From assembly GCA_947379865.1 (NCBI GenBank), contig CANCOY010000060.1, positions 1-23,465 on the forward strand: a stretch of 23,465 nucleotides of DNA, in the 5' to 3' direction. This DNA is from Acetobacteraceae bacterium (lineage in GTDB: Bacteria; Pseudomonadota; Alphaproteobacteria; Zavarziniales; Zavarziniaceae). The position numbers and the translations under genes were made by a program. This document shows positions 16,357 through 23,465 of this stretch, piece after piece. The stretch's first letter is position 1. Every line of letters begins with the position of its first letter. The notes beneath the pieces were generated by a model that saw only the letters and a program-made list of their open reading frames with translations, was not told where the DNA came from and ran no database searches.

Positions 16357-16383
16357 CGGCCGCCCCTCGGGGCGGCCGTTTTC
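16357..16383 (+). terminator. Rho-independent terminator after pntB
   Basis: CGGCCGCCC (16357-16365) pairs with GGGCGGCCG (16370-16378), a 9-bp GC-rich stem with a 4-nt loop, followed directly by TTTTCGTTT. It begins 27 nt after the pntB stop. Confidence 0.8.
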
Positions 16384-16551
16384 GTTTGGGCCGCCGCCAC
16401 TGGGCTAACCGTTAGGGCCGCCTTTTTGCCCCAAAAAAACCACCCGTTGATGTAGCGATAACGATTTATACACCAATTCCGCGCCAGACTGCCAACACGT
16501 GAGATTGGCTTGTCCGGGTGAGGCCCGGGCACCAGTGCGGGAGTTGCCCAG
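16384..16551 (+). promoter_or_regulatory. Upstream region of the giant repeat protein
   Basis: This stretch has a direct repeat GGGCCGCC, an A7 run (16433-16439) and an AT-rich patch around 16447-16475 (TTGATG then TATACA, but only 14 nt apart, so a weak promoter match). GGGAG (16539-16543) lies 8 nt before the ATG at 16552 and is a good ribosome site. I see no other gene. Confidence 0.3.
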
Positions 16552-19500
16552 ATGTCCGGTTGCGTTGTCCCCTATTACGGTGTCGTTCCCTCTGCCGACC
16601 AGGCTGGCCGCTCCACGCTTGAGCGTACGCTGCGGGCAACCCTGTTGGCGGGCGCCAGCGCCATTGCCCTGCTCTCCGCCCCGGGGGCGCAGGCGCAGGT
16701 GATCACGACCCAGCAGGTTGTTGGCAGCGGTGCGACACTGACCATCAACAATGGCACGACGGTCAACGTTGCGCGTTCCTCCGCGATCTCCATGAATTCG
16801 TTGTTATTGAAGGGAACCCTGATCAACAACGGATCGATCAACGGCACTAATGGCATCGACTCCGGTGGCGTCGCAAACATTGTCACCAACACCAATAGCG
16901 GCGTGATCTCGGCGACGACAGGCTACGCCGTGAGCCTGGCGAGCGGTGGCGTATTCTACAATCAGGGCACGGTCCGGACGACCGTCACGAACAAGTCTGT
17001 GGTTCGGCTGAGTTCGTTTTCAACCGTAACCAACACCGGCAGTATTTCTGCAACCGGTATTGGTGCTTATGCAATTCAATTCACGTCCGGTGGCATATTC
17101 ACGAACAAGAGTGGTGGACAAATCAATAGCTCCGGGTCCGGGACTGCAGTACGGGCGGCGACCCCGTCTGGAAATTTCTCGCTGACAAACTACGGTACCA
17201 TCCAGGCGACAGGCGGCGGTGCAAATGCCGGGGCGGTTTATTCTTCATCCGACGACCACGTCATCCTCAACAAGGGCGCCACCAGTCTGATTACCAGCAC
17301 CAACGGCGTCGGCATTCTGACAAGCGCACCGAGGGTAACGGTGAATAACCAGGGTAAAATCACCGGCACGCGCGGCATCTATTTTAACGGTGGTGGTACC
17401 CTCATCAACCAAATAGGCGGGGTTGTCACCGGCACGGCTGGCGCCGGTGTCAGCGGTTCCGACAGGTACCGCGGTACCCCTACAACATCCATAACAAACA
17501 GCGGCACAATCGAGGGGAGAGGCACGGGAAACGGTATTTCTGTCTCCAGCGCCGCCTCCGGGGCACCCACCAAACTTTACGTTACCAACTACTCCGGCAC
17601 GATTTTGGGCGCCAAGTATGGCGTCTACTTCGCATTCGGCGATACCGCAACCGTTACCAACAAGCTAAACCCCGCTATGGGCTCGGCGACGCCCATTATC
17701 AAGTCATCTGCCACAACCCCCAAGGCCGTGGTCTTCAAGAGCCTTTCAAACGGCGCCAGACTCAACGTGGAGGCGGGCGAAATCCAGGGCGGGGTTGAGT
17801 TCAATAACACCGCGGGCACCGTAACCGTCGGCAAATCGGGGATTTCAACACCTGTCGGCACCATCACGGGCTCTACAGGGGCGAATGGCGTCAATTTCAT
17901 TGGTACGTATGCGGCCTTTGTTACCGTGTTCAACGGATCCACAATCGCCGGATCCAACGCGATCCAGACTGACAGATATGCAGGCACGATCATAAATGCG
18001 GGCGGCACCATCAAAGGTACCGGAACCGTTACCAGCACGTTCAACCCAACTGCCACCACCATCAACGGCACGGGCCATGCCATTGCGCTGAACCTGGGTG
18101 GTTATGTCAAGAACAGCGGCCTATTGCAGGGTAACAACACAGGTGCCGGCATTGCGGTGAAGGGTGGGGATGCCATCATCTCCAACACCGGCAGCATTGC
18201 AGCAGGGGGCGCATCGACCAATGCGGCTGTCTATATCTCCAACGCAACCAGCGGAACCTTTTCGAACGATGGTGCCGGCGCACAGATTTCCGGCGGCAAA
18301 TTTGGTGTCTACTTCAACAAGGTTGGCGATGTTGTTGTAAATCTGGGTACCGGCAGCACCTGGCCCGCGAATGGCGGCACGATCGGGGGCAGTCAAAAGT
18401 CGATCTATTTTAAAGACATCACAAATTCTGTGAACGTGAACATAAGGGGCGCAGTCGTCCTGGCCAAGCCGATTGAGGTGGATGTCCTCAGCGATGCCAG
18501 GACTACATTCACCAGTGGCCTTACGCTTTCCGGCAATCGGGCCGGCACAACCACTTACACGCAGGACATTACAAATTTCGTCAGGTTCAAGACGATCAAC
18601 GTCTATAGCGGAAGATGGGATCTTAAAGGAACTGCATCAATTACGGCTGCTACGTTCTATAACAATGGGACGTTGACCAACTCCGGCAGTACGGTAACCA
18701 ATTTTGACGCGGCAACTCTCCAGAACAATGCCCTCATCAACACCGGCGTCGTGGCCACGAACGGTACGGTTAACCTGGCCAATGCCGGCACCATAACGCC
18801 TGGAACCAACGTCAACGGTATCAGCCTTACTGGCACGCCCCCCACAGGCAAGATGGCCACCGTTACAAACGACGGCAAGGTTGTGGTAACGGGGACGGGC
18901 CTTGCCTTTGTCTCCACTGGCAGCGTGAGCCTGTCAAACACCGGCACGCTCTCCAGTGCCCTGTCGCACGCTGTCAGGATCAACGGTGGCGGAACGGTTG
19001 ACAATTCTGGTGCTATAAGTGGTTACACCAGCGGTCTATATCTGAATTCGGCCGTAAAGGTAGCAAATTCAGGTACGATCAAGGGACGTATGGGCCTGCT
19101 GGCCAAGGGGGCCGGGTCAACCGTCACCAATGATGGCGGATTGATTCAGGGCACGGCTGGCTATGGCGTAAAGCTGACTGGCAGCGGCAATCTTACCAAT
19201 TCCAACAGCGGTTCCATCACGGGCACCACCGCTGGCGTCTATGCCTCGGCCCAGAACACCATCAACAATGTCAGCGGCACCATCAAGACGACTAACACCA
19301 GCAGCACGGGTGTGAAACTTGTGAATGGTGGCAGGGTCATCAATGGCTCTGCGAGCGATCCCAGTGGCTACATATATGGAAACAAATATGGCGTTTCCAC
19401 CTCCGGCACCGGTACCGCCGTCCCCACGGTGAACAATTACGGGACCATCATCAGCATCGGTGGCACCGCGGTTAACCTGCAGGCCACAGCTGGCGGAACG

Positions 19501-22500
19501 GTGACGAACAACGGGACTGCGGCCCTGCTGAAGGCGAAGTATGCGGTGGTCGCAGGCACCGTCGCCACCGTGATCAACCAGGGAACCATCCAGGGATACA
19601 GCGCCGGTGTAGGCGTGAAGCTGACCGCGGGTGGACGTCTCACCAATACCAACACGGGATCGATCGTGGGTGGTTTCGCCGTTGAGGGTGCGGGTACCAC
19701 GGCCGTCACCATTGAGAACGATGGCAGCATCAAGTCCACCACCACGGCAGCAATCAAGCTACAAACCGGCACCATCAAGAACAACGCAAGCGGACAAATA
19801 ATCGGCGGTGGGGGTGTCGACGCCATCCAGACAACCGGCCTTGTTACCGTCATCAATAACGGCGCCATCGTAACGAATCCGGTTTTGACGTCCACCGCCA
19901 TGGCGATCAAGCTTGGCGCGGCGGGCACCGTCCTGAACCAGAGAACCGGCGCGAGCATTGGCACCATCTCTGGCGGAACCTATGCCATTTCCGCATCGAA
20001 CGCAGGGCTAACCGGCAGCGTTGTTGAGAACGACTCTCTCATCACAGCCAGAACCAAGGCCGGCATCTTCCTGGGCAAGGGGGGGACCGTTACCAACAAG
20101 GCAGGCGGCACAATCCAGGGTGCCACTTATGGCATTGATGTGGGGGTTGGCACGCACGATGCGACGGTCATCAACACCGGCACCATCCAGTCGACCGGCA
20201 CCGGCAAAGCCATCCGCTTCCAAAATACCGGCACTGCGCTTCTGGTGCTCTATGCTGGCGCAAGTCTTGGAAGCAATACAGCCACCAATACGGCCACCGT
20301 CGTAAGTGGTGCCACCAGCAAGCTTGCTCTCAAGGGCACAGGCGGTAACCAGGACCTCGGCAAGCTTGTGGGCTTCAAGACCTTGCAGGTCTATAGCGGC
20401 GCAAACTGGGTCATCTCCGACAATGTCCTGAATTTCGCGAACGGTGTCACAAACAGCGGCACGCTGGCGGCAAGCCCCGGCAGCGTGCTTGCGCTGAGTG
20501 GCACGACGCCAAGCCTGTCGAACGCGGGTATAATCAACAGTCCCGTGTTGGCCCAACGCGGCATTTCGCTGGGCAATAGCGGTTCCATCATCAGCACCGC
20601 CGTTACAGGATCGACCGCACTCAAACTGAACGCAGGCAGCAACATCATCAACAACAGTGGTACGGCCAGCCTGATCAGCGGTGCCACCTATGGCATTTAC
20701 CAGACCAGTCTGGGCATGCTGGATACGACTATCACCAATGCCGGCACCGTAAAGGCCACTGGTGCCGCGGGCATCAAGCTTGCTGCGCCCGCAACGATCA
20801 GCAACCAGGAAAAGGGCCTGATCACCGGGCAGTCTGGTGTTATCGCGGTGTTTTCCGCGCCCACGATCAGCAATTTTGGGACGATCACCGGCACCACAGC
20901 CGAAGGCGTGCAGCTGAATGCGGGGGGTATCGTCAACAACGGGCAGACTGTTGTTGGGGGAACCACCTTCAACGGCCAGATCACCGGCGCGACCTATGGC
21001 ATCAAGTCGTCGGGGTCGGCGGCCACCGTCACCAATGATGGTACAATCAGGGGCACCAGCAAGTCCGGCATGCAACTTGCCGCCGGCGGCTCTGTCCTCA
21101 ACAAGGGCAGCATCCTTGGCAGCACCTATGGTGTTGATTTCAGCGCTGGCACCAATGCGACCCTCAGCAATTTCGGCACGATCGGGTCGACCAGCGGGGG
21201 CAAGGCCATCCGCTTCAACACAACGGGAAGCGCCATACTGAACCTGTATCCGGGTTCAACCATCACCCAGGCCGTAACCGTTTCGGGTGGAGCGACCACC
21301 AGCCAGCTGAACCTGAAGCAGACGGGGGCGACGCTCGGCAGCCAGGACCTGTCGCTGTTCAGCGGCTTCAAGGCTGCCAGCATTGCCAACGGTGCCGTCT
21401 GGTCCCTGAGCAGTGGCACGGGCACGTTCACGCTTGCCAGCAATGGCACCTTCACCAACAGCGGCACCCTGATCCCCGGAGGGCTGCTGGCACCGGAACA
21501 ACTCAAGATCGCAGGGAACTTCGTTCAGACCTCCTCAGGCGTGCTGAAGGTGGGCCTGGTCGGCGCCGGTACCGGGACTTTGGGCAATATCAACATCACC
21601 GGCTCCGCCTCCCTGGCGGGCAGCGTGTATCTTGCTGGCCCAGCCGCACCAAATATGCTGACGAATCCCAAGAGCACTCTGCTTTATGCTGGTGGCTCAT
21701 TCACGGGTGCCTTTAACTCTACCGTTCTAAGTAACCTCGCCTACCTTAGCCCGCTTCTCGTTTATGAGGCGGATGGCAAAACCGTTTCCCTGCAATATAC
21801 GGCAAGCCTTGCAACGCCATCTATTGTGAATGACCTTGGCGCACCCACAAGCGTGACAGGTGGTAACGTCACGTTCGCTGGTGGCACCATCACCAATGCG
21901 GGCACGCTGTCGGACAGCACCAACAGCTTGATCACCGTGCCGGCCACCCTGTCGGGGACTGCCGTCAATGCATTTGTGAATGCCGGCAGCCTCGTCAACG
22001 GCCTCAAGTCCGGCGCCGTGCTGAATGTCGTCAACAACGCAACCAAGACAATTACCGGTGGTGCCAAATCGGGTGTCGAACTTGGCGCCGGCGGGTCGGT
22101 CAACAATGCCGGCACGATCACCAGCAATACCTTCGGCGTCTACTTCAATGGGGGTGCAACGGCGACCCTTACCAACACCGGCTCGATTTCGGGCACGACC
22201 AAGGCTGTGCGTTTCAGGAACGTCGGCACAACGGTGCTCCTCGTCCTCGACACGGGGTCAACCCTGACCAACGGCGCCGATGTTACGGGCACTGCGCCCA
22301 CCAACAGCACGGTCCAGATCAAGGGCACGGTCAGCCAGGACCTGTCGCAGCTGAGCGGCTTCAAGGCACTGCAGGTCTATGCCGGCGCTGTGGCGACGCT
22401 CACCAATGCGGGCGCCTTCTCCAGCGGCGTCAGCAACGCTGGCACGGTGACGAACGCGCTCACGCTCGCCAACACCACAGCTTCACTGGCGAATTCTGGC

Positions 22501-23465
22501 AAGCTTAACAATGGCGTTACGGCGGCAGGTTTGCTGACCGTCACCAATACAGGATCGATCGGTGGTGGCGCGGCGGCTGGCCTGGCGCTGGCGGCGGGTG
22601 GTTCCGTCAGCAATGCCAATGGCGCAACCATCAGCGGCACCGATGGCATTTCGGCAACCGGTACGACAACAATTTCCAACGCCGGCAGCATCAGTGGGAC
22701 GGGTGCGGGCAAGTCAGGCGTGACGATGGTCGGGAGCGGCAGCCAGGTTGATAACACAGGCGCGATCTCTGGTGGTGCCTATGGTGTTTATTTTGGCGCC
22801 GGGAACGGGGCTACGGTTACGAACACGGGTACGGCCACGATCACCGGGACGACACGGGATGTGCGCTTCAAGAACGTAACGGGACAGGTTCTTGTTGTGC
22901 TGAACGGGTCTTCCGCCCTGAACACTGGCGCGGAAATAACCAATACCACCGGTAGCACGTCCATGGGTACCCTGGCGCTGAAGGGAGCGGGCCGCTCAAC
23001 CCAGGATCTTTCGAAGATTATCGGCTTCAAGTCCCTGCAGGTGTACAGCGGTGCCAACTGGACCGTGTCCAACACCGGCACATTTGCCACCCTTTTTCAA
23101 AATGATGGGGTGCTGTCGACAAGCACTGGCGCCCTTACGCTCGCTGGCACGCCCAGTGTTGTAAATACAGGCACCATCAACGCAGGCCTCAACCTCACGT
23201 CGGCTTCCAACGTCAGCAATACCGGCACTGGCAAGATCATTGGTGGTGTCGGGTCAAGCGGTGTGGTGCTGGCGGCGGGCGGTTCGGTCAGCAACAGCGG
23301 CACTGCCAGCAACATCAGCGGGTCTGTGGCGGGTGTCTCGGTCACCGTGAATGCCGGCACGGTCAGCAATGCCGGCACGATCACGGGCGCCTCGGGTGCT
23401 GGCGTGTCGCTGGCGGCGGGTGGTTCGGTCAGCAACAGTGGCACCGCCAGCAACATCACCGGTAC
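16552..23465 (+). CDS. Giant repetitive secreted protein, probable autotransporter adhesin passenger (C-terminus beyond window)
   Basis: The frame from ATG 16552 has no stop to the right edge: more than 2,300 residues, incomplete. Residues 1-48 are a long signal peptide with a 29-residue n-region, hydrophobic core (LLAGASAIALLSA) and cleavage after AQA. The rest is Gly/Thr/Ser/Asn/Ala-rich with short degenerate repeats such as NTGTISGT, TVTNNGTI, GGSVSNSGT and YGVYFN, the pattern of right-handed beta-helix passengers exposed at the cell surface. A larger module recurs at about 18301, 20131, 21124, 22135 and 22783. A segment at 21421-21810 resembles the pre-barrel region of autotransporters. 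No barrel is in the window, so the type Va assignment is inferred; the N-terminus lacks the NPNGI motif of two-partner secreted proteins. Adhesion or biofilm is the usual role, not shown here. Confidence 0.8.
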   Translation, partial: MSGCVVPYYGVVPSADQAGRSTLERTLRATLLAGASAIALLSAPGAQAQVITTQQVVGSGATLTINNGTTVNVARSSAISMNSLLLKGTLINNGSINGTNGIDSGGVANIVTNTNSGVISATTGYAVSLASGGVFYNQGTVRTTVTNKSVVRLSSFSTVTNTGSISATGIGAYAIQFTSGGIFTNKSGGQINSSGSGTAVRAATPSGNFSLTNYGTIQATGGGANAGAVYSSSDDHVILNKGATSLITSTNGVGILTSAPRVTVNNQGKITGTRGIYFNGGGTLINQIGGVVTGTAGAGVSGSDRYRGTPTTSITNSGTIEGRGTGNGISVSSAASGAPTKLYVTNYSGTILGAKYGVYFAFGDTATVTNKLNPAMGSATPIIKSSATTPKAVVFKSLSNGARLNVEAGEIQGGVEFNNTAGTVTVGKSGISTPVGTITGSTGANGVNFIGTYAAFVTVFNGSTIAGSNAIQTDRYAGTIINAGGTIKGTGTVTSTFNPTATTINGTGHAIALNLGGYVKNSGLLQGNNTGAGIAVKGGDAIISNTGSIAAGGASTNAAVYISNATSGTFSNDGAGAQISGGKFGVYFNKVGDVVVNLGTGSTWPANGGTIGGSQKSIYFKDITNSVNVNIRGAVVLAKPIEVDVLSDARTTFTSGLTLSGNRAGTTTYTQDITNFVRFKTINVYSGRWDLKGTASITAATFYNNGTLTNSGSTVTNFDAATLQNNALINTGVVATNGTVNLANAGTITPGTNVNGISLTGTPPTGKMATVTNDGKVVVTGTGLAFVSTGSVSLSNTGTLSSALSHAVRINGGGTVDNSGAISGYTSGLYLNSAVKVANSGTIKGRMGLLAKGAGSTVTNDGGLIQGTAGYGVKLTGSGNLTNSNSGSITGTTAGVYASAQNTINNVSGTIKTTNTSSTGVKLVNGGRVINGSASDPSGYIYGNKYGVSTSGTGTAVPTVNNYGTIISIGGTAVNLQATAGGTVTNNGTAALLKAKYAVVAGTVATVINQGTIQGYSAGVGVKLTAGGRLTNTNTGSIVGGFAVEGAGTTAVTIENDGSIKSTTTAAIKLQTGTIKNNASGQIIGGGGVDAIQTTGLVTVINNGAIVTNPVLTSTAMAIKLGAAGTVLNQRTGASIGTISGGTYAISASNAGLTGSVVENDSLITARTKAGIFLGKGGTVTNKAGGTIQGATYGIDVGVGTHDATVINTGTIQSTGTGKAIRFQNTGTALLVLYAGASLGSNTATNTATVVSGATSKLALKGTGGNQDLGKLVGFKTLQVYSGANWVISDNVLNFANGVTNSGTLAASPGSVLALSGTTPSLSNAGIINSPVLAQRGISLGNSGSIISTAVTGSTALKLNAGSNIINNSGTASLISGATYGIYQTSLGMLDTTITNAGTVKATGAAGIKLAAPATISNQEKGLITGQSGVIAVFSAPTISNFGTITGTTAEGVQLNAGGIVNNGQTVVGGTTFNGQITGATYGIKSSGSAATVTNDGTIRGTSKSGMQLAAGGSVLNKGSILGSTYGVDFSAGTNATLSNFGTIGSTSGGKAIRFNTTGSAILNLYPGSTITQAVTVSGGATTSQLNLKQTGATLGSQDLSLFSGFKAASIANGAVWSLSSGTGTFTLASNGTFTNSGTLIPGGLLAPEQLKIAGNFVQTSSGVLKVGLVGAGTGTLGNINITGSASLAGSVYLAGPAAPNMLTNPKSTLLYAGGSFTGAFNSTVLSNLAYLSPLLVYEADGKTVSLQYTASLATPSIVNDLGAPTSVTGGNVTFAGGTITNAGTLSDSTNSLITVPATLSGTAVNAFVNAGSLVNGLKSGAVLNVVNNATKTITGGAKSGVELGAGGSVNNAGTITSNTFGVYFNGGATATLTNTGSISGTTKAVRFRNVGTTVLLVLDTGSTLTNGADVTGTAPTNSTVQIKGTVSQDLSQLSGFKALQVYAGAVATLTNAGAFSSGVSNAGTVTNALTLANTTASLANSGKLNNGVTAAGLLTVTNTGSIGGGAAAGLALAAGGSVSNANGATISGTDGISATGTTTISNAGSISGTGAGKSGVTMVGSGSQVDNTGAISGGAYGVYFGAGNGATVTNTGTATITGTTRDVRFKNVTGQVLVVLNGSSALNTGAEITNTTGSTSMGTLALKGAGRSTQDLSKIIGFKSLQVYSGANWTVSNTGTFATLFQNDGVLSTSTGALTLAGTPSVVNTGTINAGLNLTSASNVSNTGTGKIIGGVGSSGVVLAAGGSVSNSGTASNISGSVAGVSVTVNAGTVSNAGTITGASGAGVSLAAGGSVSNSGTASNITG
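18301..23058 (+). repeat. Five large diverged modules within the giant protein
   Basis: Copies start near 18301, 20131, 21124, 22135 and 22783. Each runs: G(V/I)(Y/D)F..., an NTGTI-type repeat, KA(V/I)RF.N.G, a hydrophobic strand (LLVLYAGAS, LLVLDTGS, VLVVLNGSS), a LKG- or IKG-like strand, QDLS...GFK, then (L)QVYSGA.W. The first copy is the most diverged (SIYFKD, RFKTINVYSGRW). Spacings are uneven (about 1,830, 990, 1,010 and 650 nt) because differing numbers of short repeats lie between them. The few tryptophans I noticed fall mainly at the end of this module. Confidence 0.65.
21421..21810 (+). other. Internal pre-barrel (autochaperone-like) segment of the giant protein
   Basis: Residues about 1624-1753 change style: FTNSGTLIPGG, LKIAGNFVQTSSGVLKVGL, INITGSASLAGSVYLAG, STLLYAGGSFTGAFNS, LAYLSPLLVYEADGKTVSL. 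In autotransporters this order (source-plus-signature, Q..SG.L.V, G.A.LAG, strand, tG.F, long strand ending V.L) typically lies just before the C-terminal barrel. Here it is followed by at least 550 more residues of repeats rather than a barrel. Confidence 0.55.
23269..23460 (+). repeat. Near-identical tandem repeat, 141-nt period, at the right edge
   Basis: The DNA from 23269 (CTGGCGGCGGGC...) recurs from 23410 (CTGGCGGCGGGT...) with only a few differences over about 50 nt, an offset of exactly 47 codons. Both encode LAAGGSVSNSGTASNI. Such high identity contrasts with the diverged repeats further left and suggests recent duplication continuing beyond the window. Confidence 0.7.

Noticed and set aside
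16433..16439. A7 run as a phase-variation tract for the giant protein
   Set aside because: Short, over 100 nt from the start codon and not at a clear promoter spacer; no evidence for switching.
16552..16900. Two-partner-secretion (TpsA) haemagglutinin N-terminus
   Set aside because: No NPNGI/NPNL motifs or TPS-domain pattern after the signal peptide, and no TpsB gene in the window.
20008..21075. 355-codon minus-strand frame, and other minus-strand frames from 17379 to 23459
   Set aside because: They mirror the repetitive plus-strand passenger; repeats and biased codons keep several antisense frames open.
16552..23465. CRISPR array or satellite DNA
   Set aside because: Repeats are in frame, diverged at DNA level, and translate as one continuous protein; no regular repeat-spacer structure.

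Overview
The window is high-GC, gene-dense DNA from an alphaproteobacterium. Three things point there: a GapR/DUF2312 nucleoid protein, a 37-residue alphaproteobacterial aa3-oxidase subunit IV, and a proton-translocating transhydrogenase split into three genes (pntAA-pntAB-pntB, the Rhodospirillum rubrum layout). I cannot name a genus. There are no rRNA, tRNA, IS or CRISPR sequences.

Left part (1-7981): a cluster of exported proteins, almost all on the minus strand. Three paralogous FecR-domain proteins (one cut by the left edge) each have a signal peptide, a FecR domain, a low-complexity linker and two copies of a C-terminal beta-rich module. One of them follows, in an apparent operon, a gene for an outer-membrane protein with an N-terminal TPR segment and a C-terminal beta-barrel, resembling surface lipoprotein assembly modifiers (Slam/DUF560). 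The plus-strand housekeeping gene gapR sits inside the cluster. My inference is that the barrel protein exports or displays the FecR proteins; this is the best candidate here for an undescribed system.

Middle part (8061-16383): housekeeping genes. An M20 amidohydrolase (minus) is divergent from a plus-strand operon of oligoendopeptidase F, an ABC1/UbiB-type kinase-like protein and a hotdog thioesterase. A promoter then precedes the small cytochrome oxidase subunit IV gene and pntAA-pntAB-pntB, closed by a strong hairpin terminator.

Right part (16552 to the end): one reading frame, open for more than 2,300 codons and running off the window, encodes a secreted, highly repetitive Gly/Thr/Asn/Ser-rich protein, probably the passenger of a giant autotransporter adhesin. 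It contains at least five copies of a larger module ending in a QDL...GFK...VYSGA.W signature, an internal segment that looks like the usual pre-barrel region of an autotransporter, and near-identical short repeats at the right edge. The six-frame picture is misleading here: the real gene has no stop in the window, and the long minus-strand frames across it are shadows.
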